Made by a program: the position numbers and the translations under genes. Positions 1 through 6,641 of a stretch of DNA of 23,464 nt are shown here, piece after piece. The notes beneath the pieces were generated by a model. It had not been told where the DNA came from and ran no database searches. It was given only the letters and a program-made list of their open reading frames with translations. Within the stretch, counting starts at the first letter, position 1; each line of letters starts with the position of its first letter. The stretch comes from a virus: the IMG/VR virus record IMGVR_UViG_3300027710_001941, positions 1-23,464 of that record; one strand, given 5' to 3'.

Positions 1-273
1 CCTGTGTCTGAAGTGTCGGCCAAAGATGAGTTCTTAAACATCAAAAATGTCACTCGTGATGACCAGCTTGCGGCACATCGCGTACCTGCACAACTGATTG
101 GTATCGTACCTAATAATGCAGGAGGCTTTGGTGATGTTGAAAAAGCGGCGAGGGTATTTGTCACCAATGAATTAGAACCCTTGCAAGAACGATTTAAGGA
201 ACTAAACGATTGGTTGGGCGAGGAGGTAGTTCGCTTTGAACCCTACAGCTTAGGTATTGAAAGCAAAGAATAA
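1..273 (+). CDS. Q: Phage portal protein, gpQ family, C-terminal part
   Basis: C-terminal 90 or so residues of a P2 gpQ-type portal protein; the reading frame is open at the window edge, so the true start is outside. The segment carries the family's characteristic tail, including KDEFLNIKNVTRDD, AAHRVPAQLIGIVPNN and GGFGDVEKAARVF, close to what I remember of P2 Q. The portal forms the dodecameric ring at the capsid vertex through which DNA is packaged and to which the tail connects. It is read rightward while the tail operon at the other end of the window is read leftward. This is the P2 arrangement, where Q diverges from P and ends facing cos. A strong terminator follows the stop codon directly. 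Confidence 0.93.
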   Translation, partial: PVSEVSAKDEFLNIKNVTRDDQLAAHRVPAQLIGIVPNNAGGFGDVEKAARVFVTNELEPLQERFKELNDWLGEEVVRFEPYSLGIESKE

Positions 274-290
274 ACTTTTTATTTCATGCC

Positions 291-313
291 AACCACCTTC
301 GGGTGGTTTTTTT
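291..313 (+). terminator. Rho-independent terminator after Q
   Basis: AACCACC and GGTGGTT form a perfect 7-bp stem closed by a stable TTCG tetraloop and followed by a run of T. It begins 18 bases after the Q stop codon and should end the rightward portal transcript before cos. Confidence 0.93.
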
Positions 314-339
314 ATGCCTAAAAAAGATGGAAAAAAGCA

Positions 340-358
340 GTTGTGACCCCGCCACGCC
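340..358 (-). other. cos: Candidate cos (cohesive end) site
   Basis: On the minus strand this reads GGCGTGGCGGGGTCACAAC. From memory, the 19-base cohesive ends of P2 and 186 begin GGCGAGGCGGGG and GGCGTGGCGGGG, so the first 12 bases match the 186 form; the last 7 do not. The position, just beyond the 3' end of Q and its terminator, is where P2 carries cos. Sequence and position agree, but the cut points cannot be proved from sequence alone. Confidence 0.66.
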
Positions 359-377
359 TGCCCACTAAATAGGTCGG

Positions 378-491
378 TTTTGATGCAGGAGATGCAAATA
401 GGCAAAGCCATGCGGCTGTAAGGGGCTTATCCATCATTCAGCCATGTTTTTTTGATGCAGAATGACGCAATTTGATGCGGTTTTGATGCAG
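378..491 (+). repeat. Four copies of TTTTGATGCAG beside cos
   Basis: Copies of TTTTGATGCAG lie at 378-388, 450-460 and 481-491, and a variant ATTTGATGCGG at 470-480; the last two are directly adjacent. They start about 20 bases from the cos candidate. Repeated short motifs beside cos are commonly terminase small-subunit binding sites, so a packaging role is the likeliest reading. Replication or partition sites are alternatives. Confidence 0.6.
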
Positions 492-565
492 AGATATTAA
501 ATAAATCAACTAAGAAAAAATTTAGGGGTAAAAATATAAATTGGGGATAGGGGGTCAAAAAAAAC

Positions 566-850
566 GGTAAGAAGGTAAGAGTAAAAAATATATACCCTCA
601 AAACCTTGAGGCTCAAGGCTTTGAGTATTTTATGAAAAGGTAAGTTGACGGTAAGATACGGTAAGATTTTATACTCTATTTTTATAAGCTATTGTTTTTA
701 TTGTTATTTGTTTTTTAGTGTTCTTACCATTCATAAGGGTAAGATTATTACCATATTCTTACCTTTTTCTTACCGTTGAATCAAAACGCTGTAAGCCTTG
801 AGGCTCTAAGGCTAGAGACATATTTTAAAAAGGCTCTTACCATTCTTACC
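566..850. repeat. Mirror-image GGTAAG/CTTACC iteron array, possible replication origin
   Basis: Eleven copies of one hexamer occur in 285 bases. GGTAAG starts at 566, 574, 639, 650, 660 and 738; CTTACC starts at 723, 758, 769, 836 and 845. All but one of the plus copies lie left of an AT-rich core (about 666-720) and all the inverted copies lie to its right, so the array is roughly two-fold symmetric. A perfect palindrome, CCTTGAG-G-CTCAAGG (604-618), lies inside the left half, and a degenerate copy (about 796-811) inside the right half. This looks like an iteron origin around a melting region, comparable to the P4 ori/crr repeats bound by the alpha primase-helicase. The primase-helicase encoded at 2672-5323 is the obvious partner. 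The 300-1018 stretch shows no convincing gene. Confidence 0.65.
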
Positions 851-1018
851 GTTTTCCCATGCCCCCAAACTTTTAGAGAAAAATTTAAAATATGCCATAA
901 TCCTAACATGACATTTTTTCTTCGGAAAAATCTTAAATAGTGCGCTTTGATATTGTTATCTTTCGCCTGAATTACGCCATTTTTATTTAATTTATTGATT
1001 TTCATGTATTATTTTTAT

Positions 1019-1064
1019 CTTGACATGGTGGGGGTCGCTGGTTCGAGTCCAGTTACGTCTACCA
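1019..1064 (+). other. attP: attP core: 3' half of tRNA-Val(GAC)
   Basis: The sequence starts in the anticodon loop (CTTGACAT, anticodon GAC), followed by anticodon stem GGTGG, variable loop GGGTC, T arm GCTGG-TTCGAGT-CCAGT, acceptor strand TACGTCT, discriminator A and CCA. The 5' half (D arm, 5' acceptor, 5' anticodon stem) is absent; the DNA upstream is AT-rich and unrelated. It is therefore not a functional tRNA but the 46-bp identity block that integrases use to enter a tRNA gene and rebuild its 3' end. Its place beside int supports this. Phage genes lie on both sides, so attP, or the junction between tandem prophages, fits better than a chromosomal attL or attR. Confidence 0.87.
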
Positions 1065-1077
1065 AAAATTCTATTAA

Positions 1078-1105
1078 AACCAGCTAGTTACAAGCTGGTT
1101 TTTTT
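1078..1105 (+). terminator. Rho-independent terminator carried behind the tRNA fragment
   Basis: AACCAGCT and AGCTGGTT form an 8-bp stem with a 7-base loop, followed by T5. It lies 13 bases after the CCA of the tRNA fragment. After integration it would terminate the rebuilt host tRNA transcript. The reverse direction has a short TTTTAAT tract and may also stop leftward transcription leaving int. Confidence 0.88.
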
Positions 1106-1116
1106 ATGCCTAAATT

Positions 1117-1149
1117 TTTTCGGGGTATTTTCGGGGAGTTTTCGGGGTA
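1117..1149 (+). repeat. Three tandem 11-bp repeats, TTTTCGGGGTA type
   Basis: TTTTCGGGGTA (1117-1127), TTTTCGGGGAG (1128-1138) and TTTTCGGGGTA (1139-1149) are in perfect 11-bp register, about one helical turn, between the att core and the 3' end of int. This is where lambda-type integrases have arm-type sites on the P' side, so these are probable Int arm-binding sites. Confidence 0.6.
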
Positions 1150-1174
1150 TTACCGTGAAAATCCTAACCAAAGA

Positions 1175-2311
1175 TTAACGAAAACTTACTTTCACAGGCT
1201 TAATTTCACCGTGACCGCTCATGTAATGACTCCACATTCTTTCATCGGCATGACCAGCAAGTGCCATCGCATATTCTTTGCCATATTTTTCGGTGATTAG
1301 TGTAATACCCAATGCGCGTATGTCGTGCCATGTTGGTTTCTCACCGTCACCCATATCATCATAAACACCCGCCTTGTCTCGCCAATAAGTAAATTCTTTG
1401 GTAAGAAAATTGGGTGTCATGGCGAATGGGTGTGCTTTGGCTGCTCTAATTTTTGCGTTTATTATAGTCGGTCTATAATGGAGTAAATAGGGGCAAGGTA
1501 TGCCTGTACTTAAGCAAGCTTCGACAGCCTCCCGTAATTCAGGGTGCATATCTATTTCAATAAACACGGGCTTATTGTAGTTTTTGGTTTTTTCTTGCAG
1601 TACGGTTAGTGTGTTTTTTTCAAGATTAACGTGTTCACGATGTAGATTGACTTCATCACCACGCCGCTGAATGCTATGTAGTGCGATATCTATCGCTCTT
1701 TGCATATAGTCAGGACATATCGCTCTAATTTGCATTAATGCGGTGAGTGTATGTCTCCCTCGTTTCTTAGCTGGCATAATTGGAAGCATGGTTTTACTGG
1801 GAATGTTGTCGTCAACCCAGCCTTGATGGCAACAAAATGCCCATAGCTGTACGAGTAAAATACGATGTTTGACGTAACTATGAGCTGTTTTTGAGTTTAG
1901 AAAAATGGCGATATCCGTCACTGCGATGTCTGAAATATTCCTATTATTAAAAACCCGTAAATATTCACTAAGGCGATACTCAATTTCTTGCATAGAGCGA
2001 GTGCTATACGTTTTTTTATAAAGATGCAGTTTTTTAAACTGTTCTATGGCGAAGTCAATTGGTGGTGATTTTGGTGCTTTATTTTCTTGATACCGATTAA
2101 GTATTTTGTGAAAAATATCAGGGTTGCGTGATAGCTCAACGTTGAGAGCCATTGCTGCGTCAATAGCCTCTTTTTTATCTTTGCCTAATGATGAGCGTGT
2201 GCCATCGGGGAAAACGTAACGGTAATAAACCGTACCGTTTTTCTTTCTGTCGATTTCTAGATGTGGTGGAAGGTCTTTATTACCTGCTTTACGTGGTAGT
2301 GGTGGTGACAT
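1175..2311 (-). CDS. int: Lambda-type tyrosine integrase
   Basis: A 378-aa site-specific recombinase that would integrate the phage at tRNA-Val and, with Xis, excise it. The N-terminus (about residues 18-58, around NGTVYYRYVFPDGTRSSLG) resembles the arm-binding domain of lambda Int. A SAM-like core-binding domain follows (about 83-165). The catalytic residues are visible: Arg in QRRGDE (216/217), Lys in the beta-hairpin near 241-243, H-x-x-R in WHDIRALG (H329, R332), His in LAGHAD (H354) and the nucleophile Tyr in MWSHYM (Y363). Length and motifs are complete. Its ATG follows the stop codon of the xis-like gene directly, so the two are translationally coupled. The 3' end points at the att core about 110 bp away. 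Confidence 0.95.
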   Translation of the reverse strand: MSPPLPRKAGNKDLPPHLEIDRKKNGTVYYRYVFPDGTRSSLGKDKKEAIDAAMALNVELSRNPDIFHKILNRYQENKAPKSPPIDFAIEQFKKLHLYKKTYSTRSMQEIEYRLSEYLRVFNNRNISDIAVTDIAIFLNSKTAHSYVKHRILLVQLWAFCCHQGWVDDNIPSKTMLPIMPAKKRGRHTLTALMQIRAICPDYMQRAIDIALHSIQRRGDEVNLHREHVNLEKNTLTVLQEKTKNYNKPVFIEIDMHPELREAVEACLSTGIPCPYLLHYRPTIINAKIRAAKAHPFAMTPNFLTKEFTYWRDKAGVYDDMGDGEKPTWHDIRALGITLITEKYGKEYAMALAGHADERMWSHYMSGHGEIKPVKVSFR

Positions 2312-2590
2312 TTATATGGCCTTTTTTTGCATGAATTGCGCTAATACTTTGTTGGCGAGAGGGTTACCCGTTTCAACAGTACATGATGGTATAGGCGATT
2401 CGTCAGTTTTTTTTACGACTGATTTATAAAATAATGGCTCACCCCAAGCGTTCGTTTCCACAAAATATCGTCCACCGATTGAACGTCCTGCCAGCAAACC
2501 CTGATCAATATGTTTTTTTAAGGTGACAACAGCGGGAGCTGAACCCTCTGCAAAGTAGCGTGTTCTGAATTGTGAGATTTTTTCTAGCAT
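2312..2590 (-). CDS. xis: Excisionase-like small DNA-binding protein
   Basis: A 92-aa protein directly upstream of int with no gap (TAA then ATG). Residues about 20-46 (VVTLKKHIDQGLLAGRSIGG) have the winged-helix pattern of Xis/AlpA proteins: a helix, a short turn and a Gly-rich wing ending in RYFVE. This region corresponds to the typical 'T..kWI..G.ipg.kiGgr..v' signature. Size, position and motif all suggest the directionality factor that bends DNA at the att site. No recognisable domain follows residue 50. The assignment rests on a short motif and on context; a transcriptional regulator of the same fold is the alternative. Confidence 0.78.
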   Translation of the reverse strand: MLEKISQFRTRYFAEGSAPAVVTLKKHIDQGLLAGRSIGGRYFVETNAWGEPLFYKSVVKKTDESPIPSCTVETGNPLANKVLAQFMQKKAI

Positions 2591-2634
2591 AGCAAATTCT
2601 CGGTATTAAACATTAAACACTGGGAAATTGGCAG

Positions 2635-2663
2635 GCACTAAAAAGTACCTACTGTTTTGGTGC
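2635..2663 (-). other. Stem-loop between primase-helicase and xis
   Basis: GCACTAAAA (2635-2643) and TTTTGGTGC (2655-2663) pair as a 9-bp stem with one G-U, in the 81-base gap between the primase stop codon and the xis start. There is no T run downstream on the minus strand, so it may be a processing or attenuation element separating replication from integration genes rather than a full terminator. Confidence 0.4.
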
Positions 2664-2671
2664 TAATGGCT

Positions 2672-5323
2672 TCAGTTGGCCTGTGGTTTGTTAAAAATCC
2701 AGCATTTGATGCTGCGTGGTTTATCACCGTTTTGATGAATGCTAGAGCTAACAACCCGATTGCTTTCTACAAAGCGATAACGCAGTGATGTGGGTAAAAT
2801 CCGTTTAAGTTCGGTTAAGTCACCCATCGGTTGTTTGGCAGCTAAGGCTTCTTCGGCAAAGTGATTTAGGTTGATGGCGATATAGTCTTTGCTGTGATGA
2901 GCGTGATTAAGTGTGGGTCTGTCGCGGCGGCTTTCGATGTAGTCGTACACATCCCAAAATTGTTGTACTAAGGGATGGTCTTGGTTAATGCGTTGTTGGC
3001 GTTCGATGGCTAGGTCAATCAGTGTGTTTTTGACCGATGATTTGAGTTCTTCGGTGATGGGAATAACCAAACCTAAAGCATCAACTAAGGCCATGATTTG
3101 GGCATGATTAAAACCAATACGCACGTTTTTGATGTCGGGACATTGGCTGATAAGCGTTTCATAAATGGGTGTTTGAGTGAGTACAATTTGCAGGATGTCC
3201 TTTTCAAGCGTTAATGCTTTGAGCATAAAACCACTTAATACATTCACGTCCATTTTGGCGATTTCTTTGGCCAGCTCACGGGTGGCACGTTGACCCCGTT
3301 TAAAGCCTAAATGAATCAAGCGTTCTAAGACGGCATCACTGGCGTTGACAGTCGCATTTTGAGCAATGACCATTGCCCCCCGAAAGGGTGGTTCGTAGGT
3401 TTCATTGCCACTGTTTTTAATACCGACAGCTCGCGGTGAGCGACCGTTGTATAACGGTTTAAGTTCGTCAAAGTCGAATTTTTTGGCTTTGCTGTCTTCG
3501 TCTCGGTCACCTTCCATCAGTACAATGGGTAAGTTGCCGACTTGTGCCATGTTACGGCTTCGACCTGAGAGCGTGGATTTTGAGGGGTCGAAACCTTCAT
3601 AACCTGTACGGCCAGCCAGTTTCCATAAAAATTCAATGAGGGTGGTTTTGCCTGCCCCTGGTTCGCCAACGATTTCTAAAAAAGGATAGCTTTGTTGGTG
3701 GTGACGAATTTGCTCGGCAAAAAAACTGCCCAACCAAAATGCTAAAGCGACGATACCTTTGTCACCAAAACAGGTATGTATTTTAGGAGCAAAGCTGCTG
3801 TCAAACTCTTTGAGTTTATGATTAAGCTGTAAATTGACCGATTGGTTTAGGCTTTTGAGATTGATTTTACCTAAGTCAAAATAGTCTTCGTTGTTGAGTT
3901 GATAGATTTTGCCTTCTTTAACGGCAATCTTGTTAAAGACGTAAGTGCTGTATTCTTTGCTGTAGCCAATAAAGTCGATGGTTTCGACCGTTTTAATGTT
4001 TTCCACTTTATACCTCAAAAAATTATCAAGTTGGTGGCCATTGCCTGTGTAAAGTGCGCCGCCTGCAATGCTGAGTAAGCGTTTTTTAAACTCAGAATTA
4101 CTGGCGAGCTGTGCGCCTGTGAAGGTGTTTTTGATTTGTTTGCCATCGTGAAAAGTGATGCGGAAGTAGTACCAGCTCTCGTCTGTGAGTTTGCTTTCTA
4201 AAAAGTACAGGGGCGTTGGGCAGCAGCTCGCAATCTCGGTGATGTTGCCACTGGAGGCCAATGCTTCGTCACGCATTGCGTCATCGTCAGAGTCTTCTTT
4301 GCGTAAATCACCGAGCTTTTTTTCGTAGGCTTCGAGGTCGAGCTTAAACCAGTACAAGCGGTTTTTATGGTCAAAGGTAAACGCACGGCGTTCGGTGTAT
4401 TTGTAAATTAGCAGGGCTTTTTCGGTGGAGGTTTTGGCGGTGAGTAAGTTGCCATAGTAGCGATAGGTTTCGATATCCTTTGGTGATAGCTTGCCCATTA
4501 GGTGCAAGTCGTTCCAGTCTTGGCTTTTGCCTTGACTTGTTTTGGGGGCTTGTGCGGCTACGCTTGGCCAACCGTCTGCAATGGCGCGTTCCATCCATTT
4601 TTCAATGGCTTTGTGACCAGCAGGGTCGTTATCCATTGCCCATACTAATGTGGGTCGGGCGATGTTGTTAGCAAGACATTGAGCAGCAAGGGCTTTTAAG
4701 GCGGTGCTGGGGTAGTTGCCACTCGATAGCGTGGAAACCGACCTGATGTGGTTATGTTCTAAAGTGATGGCGTTAAAAATGCCTTCGGTTATCCATATTT
4801 CTTTGGCTTGGCTTAGGTCTACATTGGGCAGTGTCCACCACAAGCCGTCATAGTTCCAACCGTATTTAAAGTTGGCTTTCCGTGGTTTGAAGCGTTCGGG
4901 CTTGTCAATAAGTCGTTCCCAATAACCATCGGCGAAGGGAAAGCGTACTGTGGCAGAGCCTATGCCTAAGTCACGACTAAAATAGTTATCTTGGCTGTAT
5001 AAGCCTTTTATTTGGTTAAGGTCAAAGCCACGGGCTTCTTTTAAATAAGCATCGGCGGCGGCATTAGGGTGTTTGTCGTCTGCTTTAAATCGGTCACTCC
5101 ATGATTCAAATAAATCAGGATATAGCTCACGCAATGAGCCTTCGTAACTGCAATTATTTAAGCGACCGCATTTAATGACCCACGGAGCTTCGGCACTGGC
5201 AAATAGCTCTTTTTGATGACAAGACGGGCATCGGCCTTCTTGTAACCATTTGTTTTTATGTTTCTTAAAGGCGAAGTCAGCCACGAGGCGTTTAAGTGCC
5301 TCGTCTAAAATCATCGGATTCAT
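2672..5323 (-). CDS. Phage primase-helicase (zinc finger, Toprim, AAA+ helicase)
   Basis: An 883-aa replication protein combining primase and helicase. The N-terminus has a four-cysteine zinc ribbon (C32-P-S-C35, C52, C58). A Toprim domain follows, with EIWITEGIFNA (E180) and LVWAMDNDPAG (D231, D233). The C-terminal half is a helicase of the DUF927/SF3-like type: Walker A GEPGAGKT (553-560), Walker B VLMEGD (601-606), sensor IAQNA (653-657) and a probable arginine finger in AVLERLIHLGF (R668). The layout recalls the P4 alpha protein, which primes, unwinds and binds origin iterons. No separate iteron-binding domain is obvious here. It lies in the early operon, seven bases downstream of the 112-aa gene. 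It probably acts at one of the two iteron arrays in this window. Confidence 0.9.
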   Translation of the reverse strand: MNPMILDEALKRLVADFAFKKHKNKWLQEGRCPSCHQKELFASAEAPWVIKCGRLNNCSYEGSLRELYPDLFESWSDRFKADDKHPNAAADAYLKEARGFDLNQIKGLYSQDNYFSRDLGIGSATVRFPFADGYWERLIDKPERFKPRKANFKYGWNYDGLWWTLPNVDLSQAKEIWITEGIFNAITLEHNHIRSVSTLSSGNYPSTALKALAAQCLANNIARPTLVWAMDNDPAGHKAIEKWMERAIADGWPSVAAQAPKTSQGKSQDWNDLHLMGKLSPKDIETYRYYGNLLTAKTSTEKALLIYKYTERRAFTFDHKNRLYWFKLDLEAYEKKLGDLRKEDSDDDAMRDEALASSGNITEIASCCPTPLYFLESKLTDESWYYFRITFHDGKQIKNTFTGAQLASNSEFKKRLLSIAGGALYTGNGHQLDNFLRYKVENIKTVETIDFIGYSKEYSTYVFNKIAVKEGKIYQLNNEDYFDLGKINLKSLNQSVNLQLNHKLKEFDSSFAPKIHTCFGDKGIVALAFWLGSFFAEQIRHHQQSYPFLEIVGEPGAGKTTLIEFLWKLAGRTGYEGFDPSKSTLSGRSRNMAQVGNLPIVLMEGDRDEDSKAKKFDFDELKPLYNGRSPRAVGIKNSGNETYEPPFRGAMVIAQNATVNASDAVLERLIHLGFKRGQRATRELAKEIAKMDVNVLSGFMLKALTLEKDILQIVLTQTPIYETLISQCPDIKNVRIGFNHAQIMALVDALGLVIPITEELKSSVKNTLIDLAIERQQRINQDHPLVQQFWDVYDYIESRRDRPTLNHAHHSKDYIAINLNHFAEEALAAKQPMGDLTELKRILPTSLRYRFVESNRVVSSSIHQNGDKPRSIKCWIFNKPQAN

Positions 5324-5330
5324 ATTTTTT

Positions 5331-5669
5331 CTACTGAGTGACAGAGCGCACAGTCAGGCTATTGGCTGTGTTGATAAGGTCTTGTACCGTAAAATAAATG
5401 CGGCGTTTATGTTGTCGGTCGTGAATGACAACGAGGCTACTATTGGAACGGTCAATGTCCAGTTCGGCGGCACACAAGCTGCTTTCGTAGTGGGCGATTT
5501 CTTTAATGGCCACTTTAACACCCACATCGGAGGGGTAGCCTTTAAGTTTGAGTTCGTTGGCGATAGCCTGAATCAGTTGTTCACGGTGACCATTAAGATA
5601 AGCATAGTAATGCTGCTCGATGTAGGTTTTGGCCATGCCGTGAGCCATGTTGTAGTCGAGATTAGACAT
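5331..5669 (-). CDS. Hypothetical phage early protein, 112 aa
   Basis: I do not recognise the family. The protein is soluble and mixed alpha/beta by eye, with an N-terminal helical half (MAHGMAKTYIEQHYYAYLNG) and a C-terminal half rich in beta-prone stretches (SSLVVIHDR, RRIYFTVQDL). It has no Cys pairs, membrane segment or nucleotide-binding motif. The start overlaps the stop of the Ogr-like gene by eight bases (ATGTCTAA), with AAGGAG about eight bases upstream, so start and translational coupling are secure. Its stop is seven bases before the primase-helicase start. A replication accessory role is suggested only by position. Confidence 0.8.
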   Translation of the reverse strand: MSNLDYNMAHGMAKTYIEQHYYAYLNGHREQLIQAIANELKLKGYPSDVGVKVAIKEIAHYESSLCAAELDIDRSNSSLVVIHDRQHKRRIYFTVQDLINTANSLTVRSVTQ

Positions 5670-5994
5670 CTAATTCTCCTTGTACTTCTTGCTGTTTGAG
5701 CGTGAATTCGCGTTGATTAAGCTGTGCTAATAACTTTTCTTTTTTGGCTTTTAGATGTTGCGATAAGGGCAACATCGGTACACCATTTTTGTTTTCGGCA
5801 AGGGTGAGTGCGCGTAGCGGTTCTATGGCGCATACCCATGTTAAACCGCAGGTTGCAGAGTCACAGCGATAGGTGACTTCGCGGTAAAACTTGCCTTTGC
5901 TAAGTGCGGTCATTTTGATGACGTAGGCAACATGAGAACAATAAATACACTCAGTGCGAATATGACTCGTATTGTTGTAGCGTTTGCGTGTCAT
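5662..5994 (-). CDS. ogr: Ogr/Delta-like zinc-finger late transcription activator
   Basis: A 110-aa protein (start chosen at the ATG overlapping the upstream stop as ATGA; an in-frame ATG 12 bases earlier is less likely). It has a single C-x2-C ... C-x4-C finger: C16-IY-C19 and C44-DSAT-C49, the last followed by GLTWV as in Ogr/Delta proteins, where the second pair is followed by a G-hydrophobic-aromatic stretch. In P2 and P4 these proteins bind upstream of late promoters and contact the RNA polymerase alpha subunit. The C-terminal 45 residues form a charged, probably coiled-coil extension (LKAKKEKLLAQLNQREFTLK) that makes it longer than P2 Ogr (72 aa). P2 keeps ogr next to gene D; here it is inside the early operon. 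Confidence 0.78.
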   Translation of the reverse strand: MTRKRYNNTSHIRTECIYCSHVAYVIKMTALSKGKFYREVTYRCDSATCGLTWVCAIEPLRALTLAENKNGVPMLPLSQHLKAKKEKLLAQLNQREFTLKQQEVQGELDV

Positions 5995-6167
5995 TTGTTC
6001 ACCCATGCTGGCTGGCCAATATCACCTGTGAGTTGATAGCGCACATTTTCTAAGCGTTGCTTGGACAACATTTTGACGGCTTCTTCAACCGAACTTAGAC
6101 CGTATTGTTGTTGTATTTGTTGTAATATTTTGAGTTCTTGGTCGTTTAGGTCTATTTCTATTGTCAT
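5991..6167 (-). CDS. Small ribbon-helix-helix-like protein, 58 aa
   Basis: A short gene that begins MTIEIDLNDQELKILQQI and ends QPAWVNK, with the stop TGA overlapping the Ogr-like start (ATGA). The beginning, a beta-strand (TIEIDL) followed by two helices (QELKILQQIQQQYG and SVEEAVKMLSKQRL), fits an Arc/MetJ ribbon-helix-helix fold. It ends 15 bases downstream of the next gene in the operon. It fills the gap between 6006 and 6183 exactly and keeps the early operon nearly gap-free, which supports it as real. A DNA-binding regulator is the likely role; its target is unknown. Confidence 0.72.
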   Translation of the reverse strand: MTIEIDLNDQELKILQQIQQQYGLSSVEEAVKMLSKQRLENVRYQLTGDIGQPAWVNK

Positions 6168-6182
6168 TGCAGCACTCTTTGA

Positions 6183-6392
6183 TTACGAATGAGGCACTGG
6201 GTTTTGTGCATCGGTTTGAGTAGCATGATGCTCTAGTAGTAGCCGTTTGGCCTCGCGCATGACCATTTCGCGCACGAGTCGGCTTTTATCAATGCCCGTA
6301 TAGTTGGAGTAGGCTTCAATGAGTCCATATTCGTATTTGTCTAAATTGACAGCTATACGATGACAGCGAACGCGATTAGGGTCTGGGTACAT
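6183..6392 (-). CDS. Ribbon-helix-helix-like regulator, 69 aa
   Basis: The N-terminal strand (RCHRIAVNLD) followed by helices (EYGLIEAYSNYTG and DKSRLVREMVMREAKRLLLE) matches ribbon-helix-helix transcription factors. AAGGA lies seven bases upstream of the ATG. It is the second of three consecutive small genes of this predicted fold behind the early leftward promoter. No toxin gene adjoins it, so an antitoxin role is not supported. It may play the Cox/Apl-like or copy-control part. Confidence 0.78.
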   Translation of the reverse strand: MYPDPNRVRCHRIAVNLDKYEYGLIEAYSNYTGIDKSRLVREMVMREAKRLLLEHHATQTDAQNPVPHS

Positions 6393-6402
6393 GGCGGATT
6401 CC

Positions 6403-6603
6403 TTACGAAGTGGCGGAATTGCTTTGTTGTTCTAGGGCTTTTAAGCCTTCAATGCAAAGAACACGCGCCATATTAGCGAGGCTTCTGTTATGGACTTTAG
6501 CAAGGTGTTTAACTTGCTCTAGGTGTTCATTGCTTAGACGTAGGCCTATGGGTTTATTGATTTCGACACCTCTAGGCGAATAAGTAGGGCGTTGGCGTTG
6601 CAT
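6403..6603 (-). CDS. Ribbon-helix-helix-like regulator, 66 aa (first early gene)
   Basis: The first gene of the leftward early operon, divergent from the XRE repressor. It carries a strand (INKPIGLRLS), then helices (NEHLEQVKHLAKVHN and SLANMARVLCIEGLKALEQQ), the ribbon-helix-helix pattern seen in plasmid and phage copy-control and antirepressor-like proteins. By position it corresponds to P2 cox or 186 apl, the early protein that counters the lysogenic repressor, but it has a different fold from Cox. The ribosome site is weak (GAGAGAA). The start lies about 35 bases from the predicted early -10. Confidence 0.75.
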   Translation of the reverse strand: MQRQRPTYSPRGVEINKPIGLRLSNEHLEQVKHLAKVHNRSLANMARVLCIEGLKALEQQSNSATS

Positions 6604-6635
6604 GGTGTATTATTCTCTCACTCAGTCTTACACAA

Positions 6636-6641
6636 TATAAT
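6636..6641 (+). promoter_or_regulatory. -10 box of the repressor promoter
   Basis: A perfect TATAAT at 6636-6641 on the plus strand places a start near 6648, inside the operator. The matching -35 is poor (TTCTCT at 6613-6618). Overlap of the start site with the operator implies autoregulation of the XRE repressor. Confidence 0.55.

Noticed and set aside
781-1005. Minus-strand 74-codon frame between iteron array and att
   Set aside because: It overlaps the GGTAAG/CTTACC array and palindromes, has no convincing ribosome site or domain, and ends in AT-rich att-flanking DNA.
1019-1064. A functional tRNA-Val gene
   Set aside because: Only the half from the anticodon loop onward is present; the D arm and 5' acceptor strand are missing, so it cannot fold as a tRNA.
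5250-5699. Rightward 149-codon frame
   Set aside because: It is the antisense shadow of the 112-aa gene and part of the primase gene, whose coupled starts and ribosome sites are clear.
6183-6603. Toxin-antitoxin module from the RHH proteins
   Set aside because: RHH proteins are common antitoxins, but neither neighbour resembles a toxin, and the genes lie in an early phage operon.
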